This document shows positions 42,146 to 56,000 of a stretch of DNA of 64,000 nucleotides, one piece after another. Below the pieces are notes generated by a model. That model made no database searches. It worked only from the letters and a program-made list of their open reading frames with translations, and was not told the DNA's origin. The stretch's first letter is position 1; the number at the start of each line of letters is the position of its first letter. Position numbers and translations under genes: made by a program. Origin of the DNA: Symbiodinium natans (taxonomy: Eukaryota > Sar > Dinophyceae > Suessiales > Symbiodiniaceae). Location: the NCBI GenBank assembly GCA_905221605.1, contig CAJNDS010002646.1:1100646-1164645 (forward strand), written 5' to 3'.

Positions 42146-42540
42146 GTTTTCGGGTTTAGGGTTTAGGGTTTAGGGTTTAGAGCTCTTGTAGTGGGAGTTC
42201 GGGTTCCGTACACCTGCTTTTTTCTGCGGCTGCGGAGCGCGAGCCCTAAGCCCTCAAACGTAAATTCTGAACCCTTCGCCCTGAACATAGAGTCCCGTCA
42301 AGCCCAAAGCCCTTAACAGTTTGCCATGAGAATCCTCCTTGACCAGGCGTTAAACCTTTCTTCCTCGACTAAACTCAGCGAGCAAGAGGCAGGCCCTAAA
42401 CCCCTAAACCCCTAAACCCCAAACCCCAAGCCCTAAACCCCAAACCCCAAACCCTAACCCTAAACCCCCAAACCCTAAACCCCAACCCTAAACCCTAAAC
42501 CCCCACTTCTACAGTAGCTGCCCATGAGCCCTCAAAGTCG

Positions 42541-42638
42541 ACGACTCCCCTAAACCCTAAACCCTAAACCCTAAACCCTAAACCCTAAACCCTAAACCCT
42601 AAACCCTAAACCCTAAACCCTAAACCCTAAACCCTAAC
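42541..42638. repeat. (CCCTAAA)n array
   Basis: Thirteen heptamers directly before the next island. Confidence 0.93.
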
Positions 42639-42651
42639 CCCGGGGCCCGAG

Positions 42652-42724
42652 GCTTCGCCTGCCCGAAGAACGAGCAAGGCTGAGAGCGGAGGCGCCTGGG
42701 CCTTCGAAGTTGTGGTTGGCAGAG
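42652..42724 (+). CDS. Exon-like island between opposed arrays
   Basis: GCCCGAG acceptor; ASPARRTSKAESGGAWAFEV..; AGA G/GTTTAGGG. Confidence 0.4.
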
Positions 42725-42775
42725 GTTTAGGGTTTCAGGGTTTAGGGTTTAGGGTTTAGGGTTTAGGGTTTAGGG

Positions 42776-42930
42776 TTTGAGGGTTTGGGGGTTTGGGGGT
42801 TTGGGGGTTTGGGGGTTTGGGGGTTTGGGGGTTTGGGGGTTTGGGGGTTTGGGGGTTTGGGGGTTTGGGGGTTTGAGGGTTTGGGGGTTTGGGGGTTTGG
42901 GGATTTGGGGGGGGGTTTGGGGGTTAAGGG
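42776..42930. repeat. (GTTTGGGG)n octamer array
   Basis: Homogeneous GGGTTTGG units, a G-rich variant of the telomere-type repeat. Confidence 0.93.
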
Positions 42931-43228
42931 TTTGAGGGTTTAGGGTGGGAGGCCCTTAACCCTAAACCTCTGTTGCCTTATATATTTAAGCCTTAAGGTC
43001 ATTCGTCGACAAGGCACAAGGAGCCTAAGGTTTATGGATTGAGTGAACTTTCTATATTCCTACTGCTGTGGGATCCAAAGGGTGGGTGGGTAGATCTTCA
43101 AACCGAAGTCATGAGCTTAACTAGTGACTACTTGAACTTGAAATGCTGAACCCGAAACCCCAAACCCTAAACCCCAAACCCCAAACCCTAGACCCTAAAC
43201 CCTAAACCAACCCTGAACCTTCCGCGAG

Positions 43229-43302
43229 GTGCTGGGCTCTTCAAGGCCGCCCAGCCACTCTTACAGCCAGGCACCCAATACGCAGAAGTCACCGAGTTCA
43301 GG
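43229..43302 (+). CDS. Exon-like island
   Basis: TTCCGCGAG acceptor; VLGSSRPPSHSYSQAPNTQK.. SPSS; C-rich before, GTATAGGGTTTAGGG after. Ser/Pro-rich. Confidence 0.35.
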
Positions 43303-43480
43303 GTATAGGGTTTAGGGTTTAGGGTAGACCTTTGTCGCAACACTCTTTTGCCTTTTCTGGGCCATCTGTTCCTGGACGACCTGGGTTTAGGGGTCCATGG
43401 GGTTTCTGATACACAGTAGTGTTAGTTCTATGATGACTGTTATTGCTGTTCTTACCGTCATGATTATTCTTACTACTGCT

Positions 43481-43600
43481 TGAAGGTTCATGGGAAGTTA
43501 TAAGGAGGGTTATAAGTACCCTAAATAAGCTTAGAACCAGTTATAATCATAGTTACCCTTACTTGTAACCCCACTTCCAACTACCCATGAACCTCCAAAT
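43481..43600. mobile_element. Hairpin MITE-like element, family A
   Basis: GCTTGAAGGTTCATGGGAAG left, CAACTACCCATGAACCTCCA right; TACCCTAAATAAGC inside. It ends about 100 nt before the transporter ATG. Confidence 0.8.
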
Positions 43601-43639
43601 AGTATCTCGCAGCGCCAGCACTGTGCTACTTCTGCCTGA

Positions 43640-43655
43640 AGCCAATTTTGGCCAG
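43640..43655 (+). promoter_or_regulatory. Candidate spliced-leader relict upstream of the transporter gene
   Basis: AGCCAATTTTGGCCAG matches the 3' part of the dinoflagellate leader (AGCCATTTTGGCTCAAG) with one inserted A and two missing bases; 42 nt before the ATG at 43698. Confidence 0.4.
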
Positions 43656-43697
43656 CTAGGTGCGAAGGTTTCAGTAGACTCAAGTAGTCTTGACGCC

Positions 43698-47031
<3,334 letters not shown>

Positions 47032-47345
47032 TTATGAGTTGTTAGGTGCTGGGCACGGCTAGTTGGGCTGTCAGTCCAGTAACCCTTAAACCCTAAACCG
47101 ATAGGTAGTCTTCGCGTTCGCTGCGAAGCAGGAAGGCAAAGATTTTGCAGGGCACCCATTGGGCTCAGTGTCCAGTCCAGGGTTGCTGTTCTGGATGCCA
47201 TGCATCCCTATCATAATGTTCTATATATGAACGTGCACTGTATAGCTTTGCACGGTCGATGTCAGCGGGCCGAGCCTGCATTCCAAAGTTTGGCTGTTGG
47301 ATGCGGTGGGTTAAAAACCTCCGGCCAGAGGCTTGATGAGCTGGG

Positions 47346-47447
47346 TAGTGCTTTGGGATAATTTTACATTTCCCTTCTTACCCTTTTAAGGGAACCGATT
47401 CATAAGTAATTTTCAAAGGGCTTTAAAGCACCACCCAGTGAGGGGAT
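47346..47447. mobile_element. Introner-like repeat, family C
   Basis: GAGCTGG/GTAGTGCTTTGGG to CACCACCCAG. Flanking exons not identified. Confidence 0.5.
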
Positions 47448-48039
47448 TCAACTGAAAAGCCCTACTCCCTCTTTGAAGGCATCTGACCGTAGCCTACATA
47501 CCACCACCTTCTCTAAACACTCTGAACCCTCAAACCCTCAACCCTGAACCCCTCAAACCCTAACCCCCCCAAACCCGTAATCAGCCCCTTGACCCTGAAA
47601 ACCTCAACCCTTAACCCTGAGACCCTTTACCCCTTAAACCCCTCAACCCCAAAACCTCAGCCCCTTACCCAAAAACCCTTACGGGTTTAGGGTTCAGGGT
47701 TTAGGGTTCAAGGTTTAGGGTTTAGGGTTTAGGGTTTAGGGTTTAGGGTTTAGGGTTTAGGGCAACCCCTAAAGCCCCATTCCTCCGCCCCTTACCCCAA
47801 GGCAGAGTGCCGATCCCACCAGACGTCAGTGCGCACTTCGGGCGGTGCAGGAGGAGCTCAAGTCGGGCCCTTGAATGGGTCTGAGGGTTTAGGGTTTGGG
47901 GTTTCGGGTTTGGGGTTCGGGGTTTAGGGTTTGGGGTTTAGGGTTGAGGGTGTGTTTTTTGAGAGTTCAAGGGTTTAGGGTTGCGGGGTTTCTGGGCTAG
48001 GGGTTGGAATCTGCGGGTTTAAGGCTTTGGCCCTTCTAG
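47448..48039. repeat. Degenerate C-rich then G-rich telomere-type tracts
   Basis: C-rich heptamers 47505-47680, (TTTAGGG)n at 47682-47762, G-rich again from 47885. Between them 47810-47876 has an open GC-rich segment (VPIPPDVSAHFGRCRRSSSR..) that may be an exon. Confidence 0.5.
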
Positions 48040-48216
48040 GAAATCCTGCTTCAAAGATCGAAGGTTAAGCAACAGGCTTCGTCATAGTTGGGTAACATTT
48101 TACATGTTTAAGGGTACTTGAACCCAGTAAGGAATAGAAAACTAAATTTTTAAGACGATCCCTACCATGAACTAGAAGTGATCGAAAGCAGCCCCCAAAG
48201 GAGCCCCGGACTCTGA
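48040..48216 (+). CDS. Exon pair split by an introner of family D
   Basis: 48040-48080 (TTCTAG acceptor; KSCFKDRRLSNRL, CTT C/GTCATAG) and 48179-48216 (ACTAGAAG acceptor; IESSPQRSPGL, TGA). The join in phase 1 is open and the intron 48081-48178 is a complete family D element, as in the transporter gene. The stop may be the true end or may be spliced away. Confidence 0.45.
48081..48178 (+). mobile_element. Introner family D
   Basis: GTCATAGTTGGGTAACATTT..AAGGGTACTTGAACCCAGTA..CCTACCATGAACTAGAAG. Confidence 0.6.
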
Positions 48217-48341
48217 CCCTAAGCTCGCGCCTTCTTGATGTGCGGGGTTTAGGGTTTGCATCCCGACTTGAAACCTGAAGCTGAGGGTTTAGGGGTTTAT
48301 GGCTTAGGGTCCGGGGTTACAGCCCTACAGCCCTTTTGAGT

Positions 48342-48372
<31 letters not shown>

Positions 48373-48650
48373 GTGCTTGTATGCCATTAGTATGCGTCCT
48401 TGGCCTCAACTGAAGCCACAAACCCTAAGACCCTAAACCCTAAAACCTACAGCCCTAAACCCTAAAACCCAAACAGCTCTCATGTCGGTCTGGGGCGAGG
48501 TGAACGTCGGAGGGTTAAAGTGCCCGCTCGTGAGTTCAGAGTCGAAGCGTCTGTAGGTTCAGAAGTTTAGGCTGTAGGAGTTTAGGGCTCAGGCGGTTTA
48601 GGCGGTTTTGGCCTGGGACACCCTGAACCTTAAACCCTAAACTCTATGCT

Positions 48651-48746
48651 TTGTCATAGTGGGGTAAGATTGTGCATAAAGGGTACTTAAACTCAATCAT
48701 GAGGAATAGAACTTTGGATATCTAATACTATCCCAACCATGCACTA
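48651..48746. mobile_element. Introner-like repeat, family D
   Basis: GTCATAGTGGGGTAAGATTG..AAAGGGTACTTAAACTCAAT..CCAACCATGCACTAG. Confidence 0.55.
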
Positions 48747-48854
48747 GTACAGGGTTTAGGGCTCAGGGCTTAGTGTTTTGGGTGCTTAGGGTTTAGGGTT
48801 TAGGGTTTAGGGCTTAGGGTTTAGGGTTTAGGGTTTGGGGATCTCTTGGAGCAG

Positions 48855-48937
48855 GTCGGGGGCTTCTGCAAACACGTGGGACGGCCCGCTGCCCGGCACC
48901 TGAACCCCTACGAACCCAAGCTCTGCACGAACGGGGG
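48855..48937 (+). CDS. Exon-like island (about 83 nt)
   Basis: TTGGAGCAG acceptor; VGGFCKHVGRPAARHLNPYE..PKLCTNG; then GGTTTAGCG/TTTAGGG. Confidence 0.4.
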
Positions 48938-49467
48938 GTTTAGCGTTTAGGGTTTAGGGTTTAGGGTGTAGGGTTTAGGGTTTAGGGTTTAGGTTTATCG
49001 TTCAGACGTCTCAGGGCTCAGGGTTCAGGGTTTGGGGAGGAGAGGGGTCGAAGTCTTAGACGAGTACGGGTGGCAGGGTTTGCGCGCGCTAAACTGCGAT
49101 GTGCTTTGGATTTGTTCATAGGATCTGCTCAGTATCCCTAAACCCTAAACCCTAAACCCTACAATCCTAGGAGGATTTGAGGGTTTTCGGCTTGAAGCTG
49201 GTGGGGCTGCCCACATCCTGAAAATCAAAAGAAGCCCAAGCTCCGAGCCCCAGATCCTAAACCCTAAGCCCTAAACCCTAGGGTTTAGGGTTTAGGGTTT
49301 AGGGTTTAGGCTAGTCCTAAACCCTGAACCCTAAACTCTAAACCCTCAACCTTGGGCAGAACCTAAGGCTGCAGCCTTGGGAATACAAGCCTCAACCCGC
49401 CACTAGAACCCTACTAGGGTTTAGGCATTAGGGTTTAGGGTTTAGGGTTTAAGGGTTGGGAGGTTCA

Positions 49468-49582
49468 TGGGTGGTTTAGTGTAGGGTTTAGGTACAGGTA
49501 GAGATCAAAGTACCCAAGTAAGTCCATCAGTATACTTACCCTACTTCTAGCCCTACTTAGAACTATCTATGAAGCTCCAAGT
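49468..49582. mobile_element. Hairpin MITE-like element, family A
   Basis: GGGAGGTTCATGGGTGGTTT left; AACTATCTATGAAGCTCCAA right. Confidence 0.6.
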
Positions 49583-49832
49583 ACAACCCCAAACTCCTAC
49601 GCCAACAATCCTGAACGAAAACCCTACACCCAAACCCCTAAGCCCGGAGCTCTCTGGTTGACAGCTTTCGGGGAGGCGTGGGGGCAGGGGCCAGGACTCT
49701 CTGATCTCCCGGTGACTTTGAGGATGTCGTGTTGATTCGGATAGAACAGGGCTTGGGGTTTTTCAGGACCCTCAGGGTTTAGGGTTTAGGATTTAGGGTT
49801 TAGGGTTTAGGGTTTAGAGAAAGTCAGCCCAG

Positions 49833-49927
49833 GCCCTGACACTCCGTTGCGGGCGGCAGCCGAAGCCTCAAGCAAGCCCCTATTCTCCCCCGCATTGAGC
49901 CCTATTGCCCCCTCAGAGAAGAGCTGG
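49833..49927 (+). CDS. Exon-like island (95 nt)
   Basis: GTCAGCCCAG acceptor; PDTPLRAAAEASSKPLFSPA..LSPIAPSEKSW; TGG/GTTTAGGG. Ala/Ser/Pro-rich. Confidence 0.45.
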
Positions 49928-51837
49928 GTTTAGGGTTTAGGGTTTAGGGTTTAGGGTTTAGGGCATGATTCATCAGAGTCAGGACCATGAAAGTGCGGAA
50001 GGCATGCGCGCATGCCCGAATGACTAAGTATTGGGGCGCCTGGGTTGGTCACGATTCAGGGTTTAGGATTTAGGGTGGCTCAGGGTTTAGGCTTTAGCGT
50101 GTTCGCGACGGTGCTTGCAAGATTTTGGGCAGAGGGTTGCAAGCTTTGGGTTGTAGGAACACTTCACCCCAAACCTACCCTAAACCCGATTTCCTTGGGG
50201 TTTAGAGTTTCGGGTTTTCAGGTTTGGGGGTTTAGGGTTTAGGGGTTCAGCAACGCTAAAACGGCTCCAGGTGCAGGCGAGATCGACAGAACTCGCAGTG
50301 GCCTCAGAGCGCTTCGACCCCCCCCCCCCTCTGCCCCGCCCCGTCCCCCCCCAACCCCCATCGCCCAAACCCTAAACCCTAAACCCCAAACCCTAAACTG
50401 AAAAAGAGGGCCGGCCGGTTCAAGCCATAGGGCTTGGATGTAGGGTTTATATAGGTTCAGGGCCTAGGGTTTCAGGTTTACGGTTCATTAAAACGACCAT
50501 TTAAGGGGCAAAAGGAGGGACCCCTAGAAGGGACCCTGAATCTTGTCCCCGTTTGTAACCCCTAAGGTCCATGATCAGGATTCCTCCTCGAGTCCCTTGT
50601 TTAGGGTTTAGGGTTTAGGGTTTAGGGTTTAGGACTATAGTTTCTTAATGTTCTGGGATCCAAAGGGTATCCGATACCAGCGTAGCGAGCTTCACTATTG
50701 AATGCTTGGACTTGAGATTTTGAACCCTAAACCCTAAACCCTAAACCCTAAACCCACGTTGAGGTTTTAGGGGTGTTTTCGGGTTGAGGGCTGACAGAAT
50801 TGGGCGCCGTGGGGCTTTTCCTCTCATACGAACGGTTATTTTGGTGTTTGCCAGTTGGGTTCATGCCAAACTCGGGCCCCATTTGAGCCTATTGAGACTG
50901 CTTCCAAGGGTAGTAAGGACATTTTTTGATCTCTAAACCATGCCAAGCAGCATCCACGGGACTTCACTGAGATATCAGCCTTCACTTCCGCACGTGCAAC
51001 CTGCTGGCAGGGTTTAGGGTTTCGGGTTTGGGGTTGAGGGTCCTTCTTTTGCCAGGTTAGAACCGTCGGCTCAAGTCTACATCTCTCAAGGTCTCGCTGC
51101 TGCTCCGGGCACGCGCAGATCCTGAAGAGGAAGACCCCAAGGGCCCGGATCCCTAAATCCAGTGCTCTTAGGACAGTCTGTGTTTTTTTTTGATTTGGGC
51201 TTCAGGGTTTAGGGTTTTAGGGCATGGGTTCAGGGGTTTGGGGGTTTGGGGTTTAAGGGGCTTGCTGGCTTAACAGCATTGTGGTCGTCGCGGGATCCTA
51301 GCGGGCGGCCAGCAGTACCCATCTCGATTTCTTTTGGTGTTCTCCCTGTCAACCCCTCTTTGCAAAAAAGAGGCGCCCGTCCAGAAGTTCTTAGCCTATG
51401 CGGAGCAACTACTCACCCATGCAACTCTTATTCGGGGTAATCAAGCCATGTTTTTTGGTACTTGAGGAGGTTAGTGTTTTGGGGTTTATAGGCTAGGGGA
51501 ACCCTAAGCCCCCTTTACGTTCTTAGGTTACCGGGCAATCGTAGTCATTGGAGCACGCAGAGATGGGTCTGGGGTTGAGGGGTTAGGGCCTAGGGATTTT
51601 AGAGGTTTAGAAATTTAGGGTCAGGGTTTAGGATCTTCTGCGGGGTGCTATGTTATCTGTGGCCATTTTCTCTATTTATGGGAAGATGATAACCCGAACT
51701 GAGGTAAGTGCTTCAAACCCGAAACCCTGAAACCTGAGGCTACTTGGGTGACTTGATGCTACAATGGCTGTGAGACCGCAGGTTTGCGATTGTGTTCGGA
51801 GGGTTTAGGGTTTAAACGGTTTAGGGGTTAGTCTGCC
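49928..51837. other. Repeat-rich stretch, no gene assembled
   Basis: Telomere-type arrays (49928-49965, 50600-50632, 50720-50752), a poly-C/Pro-like segment (50318-50360) and low-copy sequence. The open frame 51246-51440 (+) has no recognised domain. Confidence 0.4.
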
Positions 51838-51968
51838 ACTTTACCTGCAGGTTCAGGGTACTTATAACCCCACTTATTTCTGCACCTATATGCCCCCTTA
51901 AGTCCTCTAAGTAGGTTCTAAGAAGGCGCCTAATTGGGGTGATAATTTCCCATGAACCTCCAAGCAGT
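51838..51968. mobile_element. Family A element, diverged
   Basis: CCTGCAGGTTCAGGGTACTT left; AATTTCCCATGAACCTCCAA right. Confidence 0.5.
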
Positions 51969-52229
51969 ACCAGTATCGGTTCCTAAAGACTGGGGTTTAA
52001 GGGGTGAGGGTCACACCGCAATACTCCCCGAAGCCCCGGCCGAAGCCTCAATCAGATTCAATCAGAACTTCCAGAACTTAGGGTTTAGGGTTTAGGGCAA
52101 GCTATGGACGTCCAAGAGGGTCTTCTAGGCATTGGATCCCTTTGTGTTTCCGAAATTAGGGTACCTTATTGAGGTCCTTATGATAAAGGAACCCTAGGAT
52201 TTGGGGTCTACTAGTCTCAGTGTTTAGTA

Positions 52230-52325
52230 TCCCCGGCCCTAGGGACATTTCATGTTATCACTTTTGGGGTTTAAGAGGACTAGAGTTAGAACACTTTTTC
52301 AGAGAGCTTTAAGGGCCCTCCTAGG
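52230..52325. mobile_element. Introner-like repeat, family C
   Basis: CCCTAGGGACATTTCATG..ACACTTTTTCAGAGAGCTTT..AAGGGCC. Confidence 0.45.
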
Positions 52326-53048
52326 TAAAAAATAAGTGGTAAGCTGTATATTGAAAAATCTTCGTGCCGAAAAGTAGTGTCAAGTTTCGTATGCTGAAGT
52401 AAAAGTCTGCCACTGCACAGCATAGAAAAGTACCCTAAAACCTAAACCAACCCGAAACCCCTAAACCCCTAAACCCTAAACCCTAAACCCCAGCACCTGA
52501 ATCTATCATCAGCATGGGCTCTGCCGGTTCTGGCGTAGCTCCGTAGTGGCACTTGCCATGAAATGCTCTGGCGAAATTTCGCCGCTTGAGCGCTTTGCGA
52601 GGCGCTGAAGTGAACCTCAAATACCCTGACTCTTAAAGGGTTTAGGGTTTAGGGTTTAGGGTTTAGGGTTTTGGGTGTAAAACCCTGATCCCAAAAAACC
52701 CCTTGGGGTTTAGGGCTCAGGGTGCAGGGCTTATGTTCAGGACCTACGGAAACCCCAAACCCTCAACCGAAGGTCCTTGCGACAGCAGAGACCAGATGAG
52801 CACGAGCAATTCCAAATGAAGTTTCCGATGTACCTCTTTGAGGGCCCCCTAGGGCTCTTAAGTATAGGAACAGTTTGGGGTCTTCGGTTTATGCAGAGTA
52901 CCTACTCTGGGCAAGTTAGAGCCTCAGGGAAGTCGAAAAGTTGTTTCTGACAGGTGACAACTACTAGTGAAAGGCACGAGGGGAGGGCTCTTTTTGCAGC
53001 CCACCTTGCAAACAAAGGTACACAGTGATTCTCCAAACCGTATTGCAG

Positions 53049-56000
53049 ATGATTGCAGTCAGACCTCACGAAGAATTACTCGCAGCTAACAAGCTGACGA
53101 TCTATGATGAGAGCAAGGGGAAGGCCCTCTTCGTCTCGCACGAGTGGCTTGGGAACCCAGTGGTACCCTTTACCCTCCTTTCTTTTGTTCTGGGCTCCCC
53201 TTATAAAGTAACCAACCCAAGCAAGGGTTGCCCTCATGATAAGATGGTTGCTGGGCGAGCAAGGTGGGTCGGGAAAGCTCATCCAGATCCTGAGTTCGAC
53301 CAGTTTCGGATTATGCAAGATGCGCTCAAGAACATCTGGGCTGGGCTCAGCAAGATCTCCGTCGACATCGTCTCCGAAGCCGTGTTCGGTATCAACAGGG
53401 CTGTATCAGCTGAAGAGTTGCAATCCGAGCCGCTTTTCATCTGGCACCCTTGGCTCCTGTTTTTACATGCTTCTTTTGTTTGAGTTAGGGCTGTTCTATT
53501 ACTAGACGGTTAGATACTCATATGATGTGCGGTTATATTGTTGTACTTACTAAATTACTATACCAGTTCGTATTCGTATCTGATTCTACTCTTTTTGGGA
53601 GGTTGCGCCCACAGTGGGAGCTAACTTATTAAGCCGTATATTTAGGGGCTCTACTTGAAGGTTCATGGGTGGACATTTGTAGGGGTATAAGTACCCTTGG
53701 TAAGTGGTAACCACTTAGAACAATAAGGTACCCTACGTATATCCCCACGTATAACTACCCATGAGCCTCCAAGTACTCAATTGCAGGTGTAGGGTTTAGG
53801 GTTTAGGGTTTAGGATTTAGGGTTTAGGGTTTAGGGTTTAGGGTTTAGGGTTTAGGGTTTAGGGTTTAGGGTTTAGGGTTTAGGGTTTAGGGTTTAGGGT
53901 TTAGGGTTTAGGGTTTAGGGTTTAGGGTTTTAGGGTTTTAGGGTTTTAGGGTTTAGGGGGAGATTCTGGGGTGTGAGAGTCGCAGGTACGACTACTTCTC
54001 CTGCCCGCAGTTGCACTCCCACTGCGACGACCAAGCAGAGAGGCTTCAGTCGCGGCACCAGTTGGACCAGGCCGGGCCTGGAGAACCCCAAAGTTCCTAG
54101 GGGTCCTTAAAGGGAGGGGGGTTAAGGGTTTAGGGTTTTGGGGTTTAGGGTTTAGGGTTTGGGATTTAGGGTTTAGGGTTTAGGGTTTAGGGTTTGGGGT
54201 AGGTACCTTGGGAACCTTCGGGCGGTTCGTGCAACCCTGAACTTCGGGAGCCTTAGGGAGCAGTGGGGAGTATTTGGGAACCTTGGGCTACATACCTCCC
54301 TTAAGAACCCTATAGCAAAAGCCTAGTTCTTTTTGTAGGCTTTTGTTCTAAAGCCCCTTATAGAACTCTTATGCAACTTACAAGAAGGTAGGTTTGTTGG
54401 GGTTCTGAAGGCAATTTTTGCCCAAAACCCCCAAGCTCTAAACCCAAAACCTGCTCCAAGCCCGAAACCGAGAATTCGCAGATGCCGTGCGTTTAGGGTT
54501 TATGGCTTCGCGTCCTAGATATGGGATGTTCCCCCTTATACTAACAATCCTTAATAGGGATTATAGTACCCGCTCTTAATAATCCCTATGAAGGATTGGT
54601 AGTATTGGGGGGAACATCCCAATCCTAGATCCATATGCTCTCCATGCGGCGGTAAATTCTGAGCGTAGCTACATGGGCCCTTAATATGGCCCCGTACCTC
54701 CTTAATAGGGTTCTGATGTATGGGCCATTACTTTGTTTTGGGTCTATAAGGGGTACCCTTTCCAGGGCCCGTACTAAGGGACCATGTAGCTACCCTAATA
54801 TCCCTAAACCTTAAACCTTAAACCCTAAACCCTAACCCTAAACCCTAAGATACGTCGTTGGTACAAGGCCATCCGCAGCATTCCGGCGTACATATCCCAA
54901 AGTCGGCTATTTATGGCCCTGCGCCTCGGCTTCGCACCAGGGTTTAGGGTTTAGGGTTTAGGGTTTCGGGTTTAGGGTTTAGGGTTTAGGGTTTAGGGTT
55001 TAGGGTTTAGGGTTTGGGACAATTTCTGGAGGGCAGCTTTTCAGCAAGTGCCTTCCGTAAAAGCCTCATGGATACCTTAGGTACCCTTTACACCACGCTT
55101 TTGTCGACCTATATACACGTCTGGAAGGCTGCCCTGGAAGGCTAAACCTAGACCCTAAACTCTAAACCCTAAACCCTAAACCGCTTCTTATTAAGGCAGC
55201 TAAGAGTTTAATTTATAGCTACCCTCCTGAGTGCAGCCAAGGTTTGGGCTGTTTAGGGTTTAGGCTTTGGGCTGTTTAGGGTTCAGGGTTTGGGGTGTAG
55301 GGTTAGGGCTTAGGGAAATGTATCGGTTCTTCATCTCTCACCAGCGTCCCTTTGCCTCCTTTCTCCCTTTGGACGTTTCAATCCTAAACCCTAAGCCCTA
55401 AACCCTAAACCTCCCTTCACCCCCACACGAAACAGCCCCAGGAGAAACGACACTGCATAAACTGTCTTGGGGGTTTTGCGGGTTCTGGACAAGGCCTTAG
55501 AAAAGCGGTCCAAGTAGGTTTAGGGTTTAGGTTTTTAGGGCTATTAGGTAGGCCCTTGGGACATTTTGTATTTGCCTCCCTTATTTGGGTTCAAGGGGAC
55601 CATAGTCAGGAAGATTTTGTAGGCCCTTGGGATATTTCCCATTTTCCCTTACTTGAGTTAAGAGGACCATAGTCAGGAAGATTTTTCGGAGGGTTTTGCG
55701 GGCCATGCTAGGCATTTCCTTCCCAATGGCTATAGCAGAAGCTGCCTCGAAACCCCGTTGGAATGGTACTTCAAGGTTCTTGGGTTGCTACAGTTGTCCT
55801 ACTTTCAACCCTACTTGTAACGGCCCATGAACCTCCAAGCCCTAGACCCGAAACCCTAAACCCTAAACCCTAAACCCCTTAAAGATTCGATCCCAAGGTG
55901 CCCTGTTGTGGCAAGCCCTGACCACACGCGCGTGGTTAGCCATTTCAGTTGGGCCCAGCGTGGCTGGTGTCTTGCTTCTCAAGATGCGGTTTAGGGTTTA

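Noticed and set aside
53025-53483. Single-exon 152-residue protein
   Set aside because: The frame runs through an introner-like segment (53160-53277) and past a GC donor at 53443; joining to 53986 restores the WYDYFSCPQ motif.
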